From NCBI RefSeq assembly GCF_000003815.2, contig NC_049979.1, forward strand, positions 9,921,705 through 9,985,704: DNA of 64,000 bases, written 5' to 3'. A program made the translations under genes and the position numbers. Under the pieces are notes generated by a model, which ran no database searches, was not told the origin of the DNA, and saw only the letters and a list, made by a program, of their open reading frames with translations. Positions 36,377-51,300 of this stretch are shown here, piece after piece; within the stretch, counting starts at the first letter, position 1, and every line of letters starts with the position of its first letter. The stretch comes from Branchiostoma floridae. Taxonomy: Eukaryota; Chordata; Leptocardii; Amphioxiformes; Branchiostomatidae.

Positions 36377-39300
36377 ACTTTACACTGAACCACTCTGTCA
36401 TGACGGCGCCACAAACTTTGCATATACAGAACGACGACGATTGTTGAAGGCGCCGACAGACAGGTATGTATGCCAGGTGATTTTTGCAATGCAAAAGAGT
36501 ACAGGACGTCGTCTATGTAGCATGAGGGCAGCCAGCTTGTAGCATGTGGGCTGCCCGTTTCAGTGCAGGTATCTATGCAAGTTTCGTGACGCCAGGATGG
36601 GTGTGCAGTTTAGATATTCAAGAAATTTTGAACCATGTAGTGTCTCATGATGAAGTAAAACTCTGTCCCTACTATGCCAGGTGCCTTACAAATATGTACA
36701 TGACAAAAAAGACTCATAGATTATATAGTTATCTGTATAGTACATACCACAAGTATAGGAATGGGCAAGATCGCCAAAGATTTATAAAGCATTCTACCGA
36801 GTTGTAAGAGGGGGAAAGGCGGACGTATGGTTGCACAAGCCTCCATTGTTAATTCACTGCAGAAACGATCTCTGGATGTTGTATCACGTCGTATTCACGC
36901 TTTTGCCGCTGGTATAGCTGCTGCTCCGCATTATCGACACTTGGGAATACTAAAGGGAGTCTCTCGAACACAGGTGACGCAGAATTGCCAAAGAACGGAA
37001 AGAGGCACTTTTCAGGTTGTGAGACAATTGTCACTGACTGTTTCAGAGCTTATTCGATAAACCAGGTTCAACTATAGATTCTCGGCTCTGTCAAAATTCT
37101 TTTTGATGAATCGTCTATTACTTCAGATAGTTTTCTTAAGAGATAATTATGACGATAGAATGAGGTCTTTGATAAAAAGGAAAGGTGATAATCCTGCAAA
37201 CTGTTCTTCAGTCTCCCGAAGACGGTGGCGGATTGATATATCACCACCGTTGATAAATAATGAATCAGGTGTATGTGTGTATATATAGCACGGTGAAAGC
37301 CACCTCCCCACGGGACCCATTCTTCTCCCTCATAACCCTGACTCAGGAGTTTGATGGCCGTCTTCTCGCCGACGATCTACAACACCGCAATATCTCAGCG
37401 CCTTGGAACAGACGTCATGCTAGCTAGAACGCTAGATCTGCTACCTGTTCACTAATGTTACTTGAAATCAATTCACCCAAAAAGGCACGGATACATATTC
37501 CGATACTGACTGTGTATCGCTCGCAGTGATCTCTGACCTTAGCGGGGGTCACTTGCAGGAGTCAAATGTAAAAAAAAGGGGCATCAGCAGGTTTTGTTGC
37601 GGTGTCAGAGGAGGTGGCGTGTCTCCCCTGGGCTTACAGATGTTGCTGGGAGATATCTCCACATTCCCATCCGGTATTGCACTACGGGAAGACTACATCT
37701 TCGATGCCACAGGCGATGAAATCTGCATTCTATCGCTTTCGACCTAAATTGTCCCCTCATATGTTCGAATCACGCTTGAAAAATCGTATCACAAGAGGTA
37801 AACTCGGCACTTCGCTATCACAGAAAAAAACAAATAGGGGAAATTGGATAATCTGGGACGCTCGTTCACGTTCTAATGGCCTTTGCTTGAGCCAAACGTT
37901 TTTCCATTTACCTTGATAGTGGGCCCCCGAGATTCTTTTATTCTACCAGCACTACCGGCGTATTGAAGCTGCCAGCAATGCCCCGCTTATTTTTCCAATA
38001 TCTCACGAGCAACAAGTTGGAATTCTTCGCACAGAAATCCATATATTGGCCCCATGAATGATTTGCAACACGAGGATAAAGACTGACGTATCAGACAGCA
38101 TAGATAAAAGCAGATTAATAACACCATCAAGCACGGCGTTGCATTAATATCCCTTTATCATTGATTTGGAATCAGCAAATCAGCTGCGAACAAGGCAAAG
38201 TCATTTGAGGATTTTATGATCGTACGCAATGAGGGGAATTTAGATTGTCCAAATCGGAGTGCTGAATCAAGAATGTTTTCATAATGTCTCCAGTCATTTC
38301 TGATCTGTTACAATCTACAGCGTTTAATGTGAGGATGCCAAAAATAGATATCACCCATGCACCACCACTGAGCAAGAAGGCTCCCTGTTGGATACGGTCA
38401 ATAGAAGTTGACGTCATTAAACATCCCCGGTGACTTGTCGGAACATTGTTCTTGATTGGTGAGAGAAAAATCGCAGATCTCTCAACCCGTCGTCCCCTCG
38501 GTGATTCCACAACGGCGAAAATATTGCTGTGTGGCGGTCTCTAACGGCCGACCTTCAGAGCTAATGCGTTATGAATCATTGCCGAGCCTTTATCGCAATT
38601 TACTGAAAAGGAATGCTAAAGACAGGCGGGTAGGTGTGGCACTCCATTCCTGGCTGCTGGGTGCTACAGGTGGCCCTCTCTCTGCGCTCCTCTCAGGCGC
38701 CTGCACAACGAGCCATTGCTTTTGAATTGCCGTCGTAATCCGTCCAGAAGCACCGTAACAGTGGTGAATTGAGTCTCTGCCCGTGCAGCTCCAGGCAAAA
38801 CCCATCAACATAAACCTTCCACACACACTCGGGATAGATGTTTCTAACTCCCCGCCGCCCTAGGTCTAAATGCCAACCATTAGTCCCTCACAGGGATGAA
38901 TCAGTCTTCAGAGACCTGTCGATCTCGCCGAGTGATCGGGACTGTTTGAAGCGTTTTCTCTTCGCTTTCACTCTCTCAAGACAGTAGCTTTGATTCACAT
39001 AAGACCTACCCTTGTCCCAGGGAGTAGATTTAGTAACATACTGACTGCGATACAAAAGAGGAAGCCAAAACCGGATGGCTAGCTTACGGCAGCGCTCGAC
39101 TTTGCCAGACGTGATGCCCATTCGGTCTCCACAAGACCGGGGTAAGTTATAATTAGTCTCCACAAAACTGTGGGCCGAAAGAAATGACCACTGAAACGAT
39201 AATAGAAATTTGCCAAAATAGGGGAATACTTTTCAGGAGATTGGTGCTCTGCATAACTCATATGTGAAGATGTTCCCCCTATTTTTGCCAATTTCCACTG

Positions 39301-42300
39301 CCATCTTTTAATTGGCATTGCCGGCCAATTCATCTGCCAAAAAATTCGCCATAGTTATTGGCCAATTTCTACGCGTAATATCTTGTCAGCACGCGGAAAG
39401 ATCTTGTGGACTCCACGGGTAACAGTCGACATGCGATGTTTTTTTTCAAGGCCTACGCCGGCTCTGGGGACCCAATTACTTTCTTAGTAACAAGTCGGCG
39501 GGATGGACGTCTCCCGCGTGCGCTCATCCGGGAGGAATCAGCCGAGATTTCAGAGAAGTATGAATAATCCAGGTTGGAGAAAGTGGACGGTTCAAAATCG
39601 GGTACAGGCGGGGCTGTTTTTCATGCATTTCAATTGTAGATACGTGATCAATACCGTTTGCAGAAAAACACTCTAGTTTGGTTAACTTCGGCACGACATT
39701 TGAGGCTAATATTTGCTTAAATGGTCCATCACTGTTCATCACACAATTTTAAAACGCCAGTTACAAAAGCCAAACAGTCTCGCTCATGCATGGACAACTT
39801 AGGTTCTTTGACAATTCGATGAAAGAAAATTTACTAATCAGATCGATTGTACCAGTTGTTGCACTGTGAAAAGGTAACGTAACCATGGCAAGTCTTTATG
39901 CTTGTTGCACAGTCAGCCATCTAGGATTGCTGGGGTGTTTGCAATATCCTCCTTGGGAGACACGAGTGGAAGATATGGGTGTGAAAAGATATGCTGTTAC
40001 TGTTGATGTTGTTAAGTAATCATGTATTGTACGACTTCAGCTTACTCCCATTCCTTTCGGTATATATTCTATATTCTAGGCTAGCAAACAAGGGAAATAA
40101 ATGGCCTGAATCACAAGGGAGTAGTGGCGACCTTTTCGCCCAGAAAGCTCATTTTGCCGCTCATCCCTCATTGTAGGGCACGACAACCTAATGTCCAGTA
40201 CGGTACGCTGTGTGCAGGCGTTATTGGCATGTGGACAGAAAGAACTAGACCGTATCTTTGACAGCCACTTTAACAGTACGTCGTCGATCTTCGGGTCGAT
40301 TCCACTGAGGGTGGTGAATGAGTCAGAAAATGGCCACGGATAGCACAATGTTAAACTAATGTAGAGCTCTAATTTCTCCCTATCCCCCTCTAGGCCCCAT
40401 CACCCTTTGCAGCGACATCACAACAGCATATTTGTGCATGGGAGAGAGACCTTCCGTTTAAGATCCTGTGGAACGTTTCTTTTTCTCCTAAAAATGAAAT
40501 GTTTTCCGATAGTTACCGATTGCTGTTAGAACTAAATCAGAATCCGTACACAATCAGAACACGGCATACAATCATAATCCCTTGTTACAAGTTGTATACT
40601 CTAGTCAGAGTAAAAATCCCAGCGAGGTCTGCAACATAGGCTGCACCAGAAAAAGTAGGCTAGGTACCCATACCGTACGTGGGACCTGTTGCTCGAACAT
40701 GAAGTATCTATATACGGGACTGAATACATACTACTAGTATACTGGGAATCGGCCTCCTTGGCCAACATCCCGTGACCAGCTAGATGTTGGCTAGATTCGG
40801 CGAATAAATCGTCAATCATTAATATTCTGCCAACTCCTACCTACCGGATTCTGATGGCAACGTGCGAATGGTTCGGCAGATTGAGATGCAGAACTGCGCA
40901 AAACTGGGTCATCATCAATACCGAAGACAGCAGCCGCAATGGCGTCCTGTTTATTGGTGTATTCACACTGTGACAGGGCGTGCAAGTGCACAAATAGCGA
41001 AGCGTTAACGTCTGCCAAGTATGTCAATCCTATCATAACACATACTAGTAGTTTGAATGTCTGAGGTCTAATTGTCAAAACGATGATTAAACGGAGAAGT
41101 GGAAAAGGGAAGGCGGATTTCTCGCACGCCAGGAACCAATGACATCAAATGGTGGAAACGCGTGCACTACTAAGTATTGATCAAGAAAGCAAAAGTGCGT
41201 ATGAATCAGCATTATCGGAGAAATGGAAAGGAATGGCCTAGATCTAGAGAAAGCCATATGAAGCAAGAAATTTGTGACCTGATTTGTTTTTGTGTGGCAC
41301 AGAGGGTGTCAAAGGACGCACGGAATCCTGGGTAATCGATGGCAATAAAGCTGCTATTGTCTCATTCTGGTGTGATCCAGGCATGAGGGGAGCTGCAGGG
41401 AACTGCAGATGGAAGAATCTGGCTCATTCTCTGAGTTTTTTGGGGGCCCATTGCAACGTTTACTACTCTTTTCTATTATCGTTAAACGGTTGAGTAGAGG
41501 AGGAGATTAGTTCAAAATACAATACTGGAAAAAATGGATTAGATATCTCAAAAAAAATGGCATAAAACACAGAGGATCAGCCAGATCTGTTTGGATTCAG
41601 GCCCCGCTATCAACTAAACAATGGCGAGGCGGTCACACTCACCGAGTTCTGCGTATCAGACAAGCAGGCCTCGCTAATTGACCAAGAAAAAGCACCGGGG
41701 CTGAGGTTATCGGCTACATGTGTAGAAGATAGGCCTGTTATCTAATCTCTAAGCACATACAGGAGAAGCGGTGTAATTTGTCGTGCGGTTGTCCTGTTCC
41801 AGACAAGCATCTAAGACGCCGTACGACTTTTCCACCAACATGCTGAAAGAGACGAGATAATAAGCGTTCCTTTCTATTTTGTATACCATCGCTGACGCAA
41901 AAACGCATTGCACACCTTGTGAATATTATTCATGAAATGAAATGGAAGATAGCTTATACATATTGGATAGTCCAATGTTCATAAAGAAAAAAATCGAAGA
42001 GCACGAGCTCTTTGTGTTGCTGGTAGCAGGGTTCGAAGTACCCTGTTGCCCGGTTGCGCTACGCAACCTTATGCTGTTTGGCGCAACGTCTTTACACACA
42101 AATGATGTACAACTACAAGTGGTCTAAAGTTGCCACTAGGTGCAACAAGGCGTCGAATCAGCACCAGATGGGTCGATCCAGCCCGTGCAGAAATCAGGGC
42201 AGTTGGGGATGCTGATGGGCAGCCTGGCATTAAAAAAGCATTCGAACCCTGGGCTGGTGATTTCAGTTACCTTACAATATTGGCTGAGATAAAAGGGAAG

Positions 42301-44346
42301 TTTGTGCTTCTATCTGATAAGAACTTTAACTTGATAATTCAGCGGTTGTTATTTGCCATTGCCATTGGAAGTTTGCCCATAGAGCTTTATGTGTAACCAG
42401 GTAGACCAGAAACTTATCCTTATGGCACGGATTGCCACAATCCATCCTACAGTGACATCCATAGTAGAAGTAATTACAGGCCATTACACCAAATGTCAGA
42501 CTTAAGGTCACTCTCCTGGTTAATGCTATATATGGTCCACTGGGAAGCTTCAGTAGATTGTCTATGTAGACTGGAACGTGTTTTTAGAATCCACGGACAA
42601 TGGGTCTGCCTCGCTCCGTGGGTCCCAATGCCTCTCTATTGCTCCCGTTGGCGCCAAACATTCCTGGAGTGATGTGAATGTCCCTGCTTCGCGACATGGT
42701 CACATTCGTCGTTCGATCAACGTACGATTGCAAACTTTCTGAGAGCATTCTTGGTATAGAAATTCTTGTGTCTTACAGAATTCACCTGCCTCGTTTCTGA
42801 AAGGGCTGTGTTAGATCAGTGTCGACCGTTTGTTTAACCACAGCTTAAAAATCCCACGACGTCAAAATTGTGCGCGGTTACCATACTTGACACACTTTAG
42901 GAAATAAAACCCTCTCTGGTAATACATCACGATTAGGTGGTGACTTTCTTTGCTCATACCCACCACATGTATCCACCAGTTGAATTTTCAATCGACACGG
43001 GGCGCCTGTTGCATGGTTGAAAATGTAAGGGTACGCTGAGGGCTGTGCTATTTATTCAACTCATCCATTAACTCCAATCGTACACAGTACATGTCTCGCA
43101 ATTTTATCCCGTTTACCGAAATAGCGCAGCATTAACATAGATCTATGTTTGCTTCGTTTGTAGCAGTCCAAGTCATCAGTAGTGCATGTATGCTTAGTAT
43201 ATCTGATTTGTTATTTTTCTCCTTTCTTATTGGCTTACCATTTTCAAACATCGCTTCCTTAACCTTCGCGTTGCTGCCTATCCCCGCATCAAACAGAGAA
43301 TGGGTAGCCAAACGGCTACTTCAGCGTACTGTTGTATATGCTGTATGGTAGTATACAATGCATGTCAGTCACGTCACTATTACTGTAACAGTGAAAACAA
43401 GCGAGCTTTCAAAGCAACGGTTACCCTTCCGCTGGCCTCACACTGATCCCAGCAGTCAGCACCTTCCTTCAGCAGGCCTGGCAGTCTATCATTACATTAC
43501 GCACAGTTCCCTGATAGTATGCCTCTATAGGCATTGTTTACAACAAGACGATTCAGCAAAAACAAACGTGTCAGGAAAGAACATGATAAGGAACATCACT
43601 CTTTGGTTTTATACTGGTTCTATTATGAGAGTAAAAGGGTAATGACTCTGTTGGTCCCGATTCCGTGTTTGGCCCACTTGAAGGATAAGACTGACGGATT
43701 AGGATGATGGATCATCGACGGATTGATGACGACTTCTTTGAACGCTGGCGGGGAAGCGATTATCTGTATCGATATTTGCTGCCCAACAAAGCGTAGGGCT
43801 ACAGTCTAACTTGTTTCAAGTTTCGGCAACCTGTTCTTGGTAAGGCTGTTACAGAAGGACTCAAGGCGTTGGATACATTACATGTGTCAGAATGTACGAC
43901 TAGAAAGAAACTCGAGCCTCTGAGATTTGAGTCTCCCGCGGCCTCCTTAAGTCTTCAACATGTCAGCGACGACAGGGTATACAGTAGTTTGTTTCTGGAA
44001 GTGTCCTTTCTAAAGACAAACATTTTTGGAGGCGACCTGTCCCATTTCTGGTCGTTCAGTGATCGCTCAGCAGCCTCTGTTGGAAAGCGGGTGCTTTATC
44101 AAATATTCAGCGCACATCTCTGAGTCTCTAGGCGTAAATCGACCCGTTGTCAGAGTCTTGTGAGATCCACGCTACGTCTTGAATATCTTCGATTGATGGC
44201 TGGCACATCGGGGCCGTTCTCCTAGAGTGTGTGATTGATTAGGGGCAATTCCAGGAATGGGAAGGAAAACAGCCGACAGAAGTACCTCCAACCGTTTTAC
44301 GTTGTGTGTATAAACTGCCGTTGCGGCGTCGATAAGCGGGTAGTTA
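36377..44346. other. Non-coding stretch downstream of gene B
   Basis: Only the short inverted repeat at 39205-39295 is recognised. No clear AATAAA for gene B was found within the first 1.5 kb. The open frames (up to 104 codons at 37602) show no domain. Confidence 0.5.
39205..39295. repeat. Short inverted repeat
   Basis: GAAATTTGCCAAAATAGGGG at 39205 is mirrored by the complement of GAAATTGGCAAAAATAGGGG at 39273-39295, with about 46 bases between. The arms are about 22 bases with few mismatches. It may be a remnant miniature transposon; TTGGCC motifs repeat just to its right. Confidence 0.55.
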
Positions 44347-44565
44347 GGCTATCCCTGGGCTAGCGCCAGTAGCGGACATAGGATCGAGAGGTCACGGGTT
44401 CGATTCCCGGCTTTCGTGGCTAGACGCTGTGTCCTTGCGGCACGTAATGACAATTTCCACCCTCTATGTAGGTGTGAATAGGTACCCGTCTTCGGATGGG
44501 AGACAAAAAGGTGCACGTGGTGGAAGGAGAGGGATGGGCTCCACCCTTCAATCGTACAGTATTCC
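44347..44565 (+). mobile_element. tRNA-derived SINE, copy 1
   Basis: The head carries a TAGCGCCAGTAGCGG A-box-like sequence near 44361 and a perfect B box GGTTCGATTCC at 44397-44407 inside a CGGG...CCCG T-arm-like stem. The body includes GTGTGAATAGGTACCCG and GGAAGGAGAGGGATGGGCTC. The same order of motifs occurs at 56146-56350. An RNA polymerase III internal promoter plus an unrelated body is the SINE layout. The family name is not assigned. Confidence 0.7.
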
Positions 44566-45107
44566 ACGGTGTTTAGATCGATCAGTGGTCCACTTTCACA
44601 TTCAAAAATCGCAGTATGAGTGATTCAAAATACCACCAGAACATACAGAAGCAAATCTGAAACTCAACCTCTGAACAGGTTTCTCTGTGCCTACCAATTT
44701 GGAGAATATGTACATGATTGTCCTTTATCATGTAAATATTCACAAATTGTTTTTGCAGTAAAAATAGGCGAAAGTCGTGAATAGTCTCCGAAAATATAGT
44801 GGCTATGCTAGGTCTAGTCCAATTAGGCAGGTATAGTGTTTATCCAGAAACGTCATCATGATAACCATTTGGAAGCCGTTACCAATAAACTCATTACCAA
44901 TAAACAGTATCGCTTGCTGAACAAATAGCGACGTCAGCGTGAATCACCTTTCTATCGCCGGTCGATCAAACTATCGACTAGTCCACAATACTACCAACGG
45001 TGGGCTGAGGTTGAACCCTTGGTAAAACCAGGAACGCCTACAAATATCAACATCGAACACGACTAGAATGGTCTCTGAATGGTCTCACCACAAATGCTTT
45101 TCTCAAA

Positions 45108-45134
45108 CAGACAGACAACAGACAGACAGACAAA
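45108..45134. repeat. GACA microsatellite
   Basis: CAGACAGACAACAGACAGAC-type short array of tetranucleotides, slightly interrupted. Confidence 0.85.
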
Positions 45135-48100
45135 CGTTTTGAAAAACACTAAACGCTATCTTAATAATCAATTCCCAAACATGGCCCTATAAGTTTCTTG
45201 GACTTTATCATAATCCTTTGATGTCTTGGTGACAGATTTTACAGTAGGTGAAGAAGAAAGATACTCATTACTACGAAATGGTTTCAGAGATTAAACTCAT
45301 AACTCACTGATTGACCTGTAATTGTGAATGCTATGAAAAATGATTGCATAACAAGAATATTACAGTTTTAGATGTACAATGAACGTGGCATTGTAGATAT
45401 TTGCATCGTTGTGCTCTCAGGCACCACTCCAGTCACAAAAGTGTCGTCACTCTTCCTGCGTGGAATGCCCCACGAGGGGTATGCAGATGTAACATGAATT
45501 ATCATAATTCCACCGGGTGCCATTACACCGCCACAAAAAGAAATTACAGAGGCCTTCTCAAGATTGTATTGAACAACTAAATATCTGAAGTGTATATGAC
45601 TCAGGATTTCTGATGCTGCTTGGTACATCTCTTTAAATAACTGTAAATTCACGTGTTTTTCTCATGTGGTGGGATTATGGCATCCGATAGAATTGTAGAG
45701 TTGATGTTAGATGTAGATGGTGAACAAATCCGTATTTCGTAATCAGTCCCACTTGTAACTGTAACGTTCATTGCTTGTGTCGTTTTATTGCAAACCCTGA
45801 ATCAACAGTAAACGCTCCCATGTGGAGGCGTGATGTTTTCTGAACGCGTCTGTATGCTTGCACGTGTGTTTGCGTACACAATATAGACCGGGATGAAAAT
45901 CCAATTGTAGATTAATTTGGAGTGGAGTTCAGGCATGGCCGAATTCAACACCCGAGTCTCCATAGATTGGCAGGCGAGTTTCCATCCAATCTACCCCAGG
46001 TTTACAATGTCTATGTACAATTATAGAGAGCGAGTGGAAAAGATTGAGGCAGTGACATCTCCGGCAGTGGGAGCGCTATCTCATGGAGTGTAGCCTTGAC
46101 CCTCGCTAAGTGCCAATGAATTAGTCGTTCCGATCCGACGTCATCAGTTGTCGTCAATCGGACGTCACAAGATCGGTAAAAACTGGTCCTCTGTGTTAAT
46201 CTGTTCCATTGTTGTACAAACCTACAAAACTTGTGGATGAATGTTTAACATCCAGGTAATAAGACACGTAAGATAACAGTTCCTCAAGCAGCTGGAGCTG
46301 GAGTAACTGATATCCTGGGTAAGCGGCTATAGACGCATATCTATGCCTTTCACCGCGAGGGTGCCAAAATGCGTTTTGATGCACCAGAAAGAAGATAACG
46401 GAGGAAGACAACAGTGCTATCTAAGCGTTCTCCCGCCGCGTTCTCTCTATAGACCCTGCACATCTCCCGCTGCTATCGAAACAAAATCAGACGGAAAAGA
46501 GTTCCGTAATTTCAAACAACAGAAGATGAAGTGAAGTGTCGTAGGTTTGTTCCCTTTGCGACACTAGACTGCGCTTTTTCGATGGTGCCGATTTGGCGAC
46601 ATTCCCACAGGAACGGCGGGTGGGTCTTTATTACCAGAGATAAGAGCAGTTTATAGATTGCTCCTGCATCACTAACATTTATAAATGGGCGTTCAACTCC
46701 TCACAACAATCGCGAAATTTCTCATGGTCGAATGACAAAACCTATATCCTGTGGCATCACGTAGCCAGTAAGGATATCGATTTACACCAAACAAAGTAAA
46801 AATTAACTCAATGCAAAAAGTTCAAAAAGTTAAATTTGATTGATCATTCTTCCATTGTTACATGATCAATACTATTATATACTGCAGGAAAAAAATTGTA
46901 CATTTTTTATATTGTCCTTTGTAATGATACCGTACCTGCCACTATCAGAATGAACACCAGAACAGACTACGGGAGTACGTTACAAGTGCCTAAATTCCCC
47001 CACCAACACAATGTCTGATAACCCACGTCAAAATCAGACATGGTTCTCACTTAATCTCCAACCAGATCCACGGTGCGTAATGTATAGTATCAAACTTCTC
47101 CGGTGCCCGTTTGACTCCCTTAGCCGGCTACACTCCTTGGCCAGCTTTGATACTATCTTATGGCACCGTAGGATCTGCCTGGAGATTAGTTCTCACTGAC
47201 CAAACGTGTGATCGTGGCAAATGAGGTAACATTGAATGGAAAATACACTGGATTTACGACTATATATTACATAATGATATCCTCATTCTTGTATGCCAGC
47301 ATCTAGAAGTACACAAAACAAAGTACAACTTGGCATTTTTATCAGGACAAAGTTTTATCAGGACATTGCTCGGGTTTAGTACAAATTCAAATAGTAGCAA
47401 CGTCAACCTTGTCTATATGCAAACATCATCACTCGAGAGGTCGCTTCTTTGACAATTCTCGCCGTGTCTTCTACCCCACAATTGGATGACATCGGCGGCC
47501 CCGAAGGTTGTCTCTGAGATAGACCCAGATAAACATCAGTGCGACTGGCTTCGTGCTGGCACTGACAAATGGTCATGCCACCGTTACAAATTAGAGTAAG
47601 GTACCGCGGGGCAACGCATTTGTTAATCCCCCCTCCATAGGGGAAGTGATAGTGTATTGTGTGTGATGCGTTGACCATTTGTTCTCTTATTCTTTTACCA
47701 AGAAGTACCACATGATAGGCCTTGATTCACCCATATTAACTCCGCAACGAATTTCACCTACTGTCTTTCACTAACAGAAGAATATGATCAAGTCACTAAG
47801 ACTTTACACAGCAATACGTTGGTTCTGTCGTGTACTGCATCATTGTAAAGCTGTCCTTACAATCACTGGCTTGTGTTTAAAGACACATTCCACTGCCATG
47901 TTTTCGGATATTTCTCAGAATACAAACGACGGGACGCGGGTCTCTGAACCAAGCATTTTCCTCCGCAAGTCGACTGCTTTATCAAGATCCACAAGAAATA
48001 TCGAACCAAAGTCAGGCCTACTGGCCCGGCTTGTTTCCCTGTTGTGTGTTGCTGACGTCATTAGATTTGTTGCACCCATCGTCTAGCATCAACCGTGTAT

Positions 48101-48194
48101 CGCACTGGAAGAACTAAAAACTGCTGCGGTGACAAAGTCTGTGTGTGTCACCCCTGGGCCGGGTACAGAAAATACAGAAACTCTTCTCCAGCGC

Positions 48195-48335
48195 TTTGCT
48201 GTGAATTTTTATTATTTTTTTATTATTGCAACATATATTTACAAGACATGGTGACGGCACACTCAAGTCGTGACCTAGATTCATGCCGCCACCGCAAAAG
48301 AATACAAATACATGGATAAATAAATACAAGATAAC
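48195..48335 (-). repeat. Possible retroelement 3' end
   Basis: On the - strand the sequence ends TTGCAATAATAAAAAATAATAAA after a GTCTTGTAAATATATG stretch, a common style of LINE 3' end. The + strand shows it as a T-rich start. No coding remnant is attached, so the call is weak. Confidence 0.25.
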
Positions 48336-51300
48336 AAAACAAGATAACAAAATAACAAGTAGGCAAAGCACTGAAGCAAAAACAACAATTGAAGATTCAA
48401 AGATATAAACTGAGAATATGATGATTAACTAAGTCCCTTAAGACTGGTAGGATGATGATTAGTCATTATTGAAGCGATTGGTATCTATTAAGAAAGTCTG
48501 CACAAACATTAATATTTTGGAGTTGTCTGCAGAGGACAGAAAAGAAGATCCATTTAAAAGCAATTGTACTAAATTGTCGTCGGATAGATTGTCCATATCA
48601 AAACCTACCAGTCTTCACAAATTGCCGAATTATGGTGCCGAATTGCTGTGAATTATGGTGAAAGTTAATGCTTAGATTCGGGGAAAATGCGATCTAATAC
48701 GGTTTGGTTGATATTTGATATTAATGCCAATATCATTTCTATCTACAAAAATTTGCGCAAATGAAATAAGTGCACCGGCCTATTTCATATCCTGACATAC
48801 ATGTACTGGCTTATTAATTATCCCATCCCGGTAACTAGAATGATCGTTCAATACAGACAACACTATTGGGGAACATCCATACACCCCTGCATCTCTACAT
48901 CTCTACTGAAGAAAGTTGCCCCGGGGCCTTCTTACGTAAGTCCATCGTTTGCATTCTAATGCCCCGTTTTAAGCGTTAGCGCCTCTACCCTTCATTAACT
49001 AGGCGGCAATGAGCAGAGCGCTCATCGACGAATCGTCAGGAACTTCTAACGAGGTCATCTTTTACACATCTCTCGAAGTCTCATAACTAACGAGGCCTTC
49101 AGCCGTCCAGAGTACTGCCATCAAAGGTCCGGAAGCCCAAACATTTTCTCGGTCGTTTCAAACGACCAGGGACGGCGGCAAGATCAGAACATACGTCAAG
49201 ATGATGCGCCAGGAAGATGCAGCTGTCGGTAGTCAATCCAACACCTCGTGACTGCACTTGATACTCGGTTGGATGTTTGTTTCATTAAGAAGGAAGAGTG
49301 TTTTTCAAATGTCCTTCCTCTGCCTGACCCCCGGCCATGAACAAGGAATGAAGCAATCTTGCTGAAGAACGAAGTTGGCAGTTATTAACTTCGTCTCTTT
49401 CGTTTGGGGAATTAATACCGCAACATCGTTTTATCATGTTGCTTGTGAGGCGACAGATGCTTTATAAATGAGGAGAGGAGGATGTAGGTAGAATGACAAT
49501 TCTATCGGACCAAGGAGACTCTTTATCGCTTTTTCATCCATGGAAAGTAATTGTAATCATCAATGGAATGTTTGAAGCAGTTTATCGTTGACAGATTTAT
49601 AACATTAGAACAACACGGGGGATTGGTGTGGCTGGATTAGTGTATTGGGTATCAACAAAAATACTTTCAGCAAAAAATTATCTACCACATAAACTTTCCA
49701 GCCGCGGCATAATTTCTTCCATGCTGCCTTGAGCCGAGGAAAACCACCGGAAGCCTCTTGAATGTGAATAACATTAAAGGCTTATTGCCAATAGATTTCA
49801 TTCTTATCTCTGTAAAAGAGAGGGAAGTATACATTGCCTTAGTCTATTGAGCTCCCCATAAATGGCGCTTTTGCTGCCTTTATATTCTTGTATCAACCAT
49901 CAAAGAAGTTCGGCTTTGACCTTCCTTCAGCAAGGGTCGAGCATAGTCCGCGCACAAGCGGATAGCGATAGGGTAAAGTTAATAACTGCGGGACGATGAA
50001 TGCGGCTGCTATTCATGGTTCACGTTTGACGTTCAACATCCCATATACAGCTCGCTAGCGGTCATCCCCGCCTAGTAAAAACCATGAGTTATGTTGGCGT
50101 CACCCCAATCTCCGCAGGACCACATTTTTCACTGCTTTCTTTCAACAAAGATACGGCTTCTGTCATCAGTCAGTCTATTGTAGGTCCCTGGACGTACTGA
50201 AATTGTTTTGAAGACACCCGAATGCGAGATAACGCAATAAAATTAGAAGTTACAAGACCCAAGGCCGTCAAAGCAGACCTAGAACTAATGGGAGAAAGTT
50301 TGCGGCTATTCCTCGAGATGGTTTTGGTCATGGAACACCATTAGAGAAAATACCTGGTTCTATGAGATAGCTGATGCGAACCGAACAGCGGGATGAATAG
50401 CGGATGCATTTGTCCACTGCGGCTTTGATGAGAAATTGCCCTCGCTAGACGTTATTCGAGCGTCTACATGACCCCTCTAAGAGCAGCACTGGACAATTCA
50501 AACATCAATTTCCTCACATTTCCGGGGCATCAACTGAGCCAGGAAATAAGACAATTCCGAGTCACCCCCAAACTTCTGTACATATCTACATCCATCATCG
50601 TCACTTCGCTAGGATACAACTAATGAGAGAAAGGGATACTCAGCATCTACATAATGAACATACAGCTTTTGACGTAAAGGGCACTTGCTGAATCTTGGCC
50701 CTGTCCGGTTCTCATCCCAATCAGAGTACTCGAAGTGCACTGGTAGTGCGTCACACTTGGTACTTAACACGAGATGAGTGTAAAATGGTCATGGTGATAT
50801 GAGCTAGCAACAGTTGGATGAGATCTGATTGACTGCAGTTGCGTCAAATAAGGCATGATCATAAAACTTTACATCCATAACGTTTGAAACGTGTCATGGC
50901 TAGCGTACTTGTACTTGTAGGCTGTGACGTCGTTCATTCATCTCATCAGTGGTGTTATTGCCCTTTCAAGTAGGTCAAAGTCGTTCATGATGGTCTGTTT
51001 TCTGTGTATGAAATGTCCGAGCCAACTTTAAGGATGCTGTACTCACATGCGTTTAATAAGAAAAAAGGAAGCCTTGATACAGGACTACGTAGGAAACAGC
51101 TCTCATGTGAGCAAGGTTATTCCCCTACAAATGTAAACCGTCTGCCCGGACAAAAGCGAAAGTTGAGGCCTGACTCCCGCAGAACGTTTCAGTTTGATAC
51201 GAAGTCAATTATCAAAGATCCTACGCCTTGTGAGTATCATTTCAAAATCAGTCTAAATAGTTTCTTCAAAGAGCCATGTGCCGTTGCTCCGAACGCGAAA

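Noticed and set aside
42000-42070. GGGTTCGAAGTACCC as a tRNA T arm
   Set aside because: No A box at the right distance and no anticodon or acceptor pairing; only a B-box-like match.
44349-44567. 72-codon frame on the - strand over SINE 1
   Set aside because: It is the reverse of a tRNA-derived SINE; the RNA polymerase III boxes explain the sequence.
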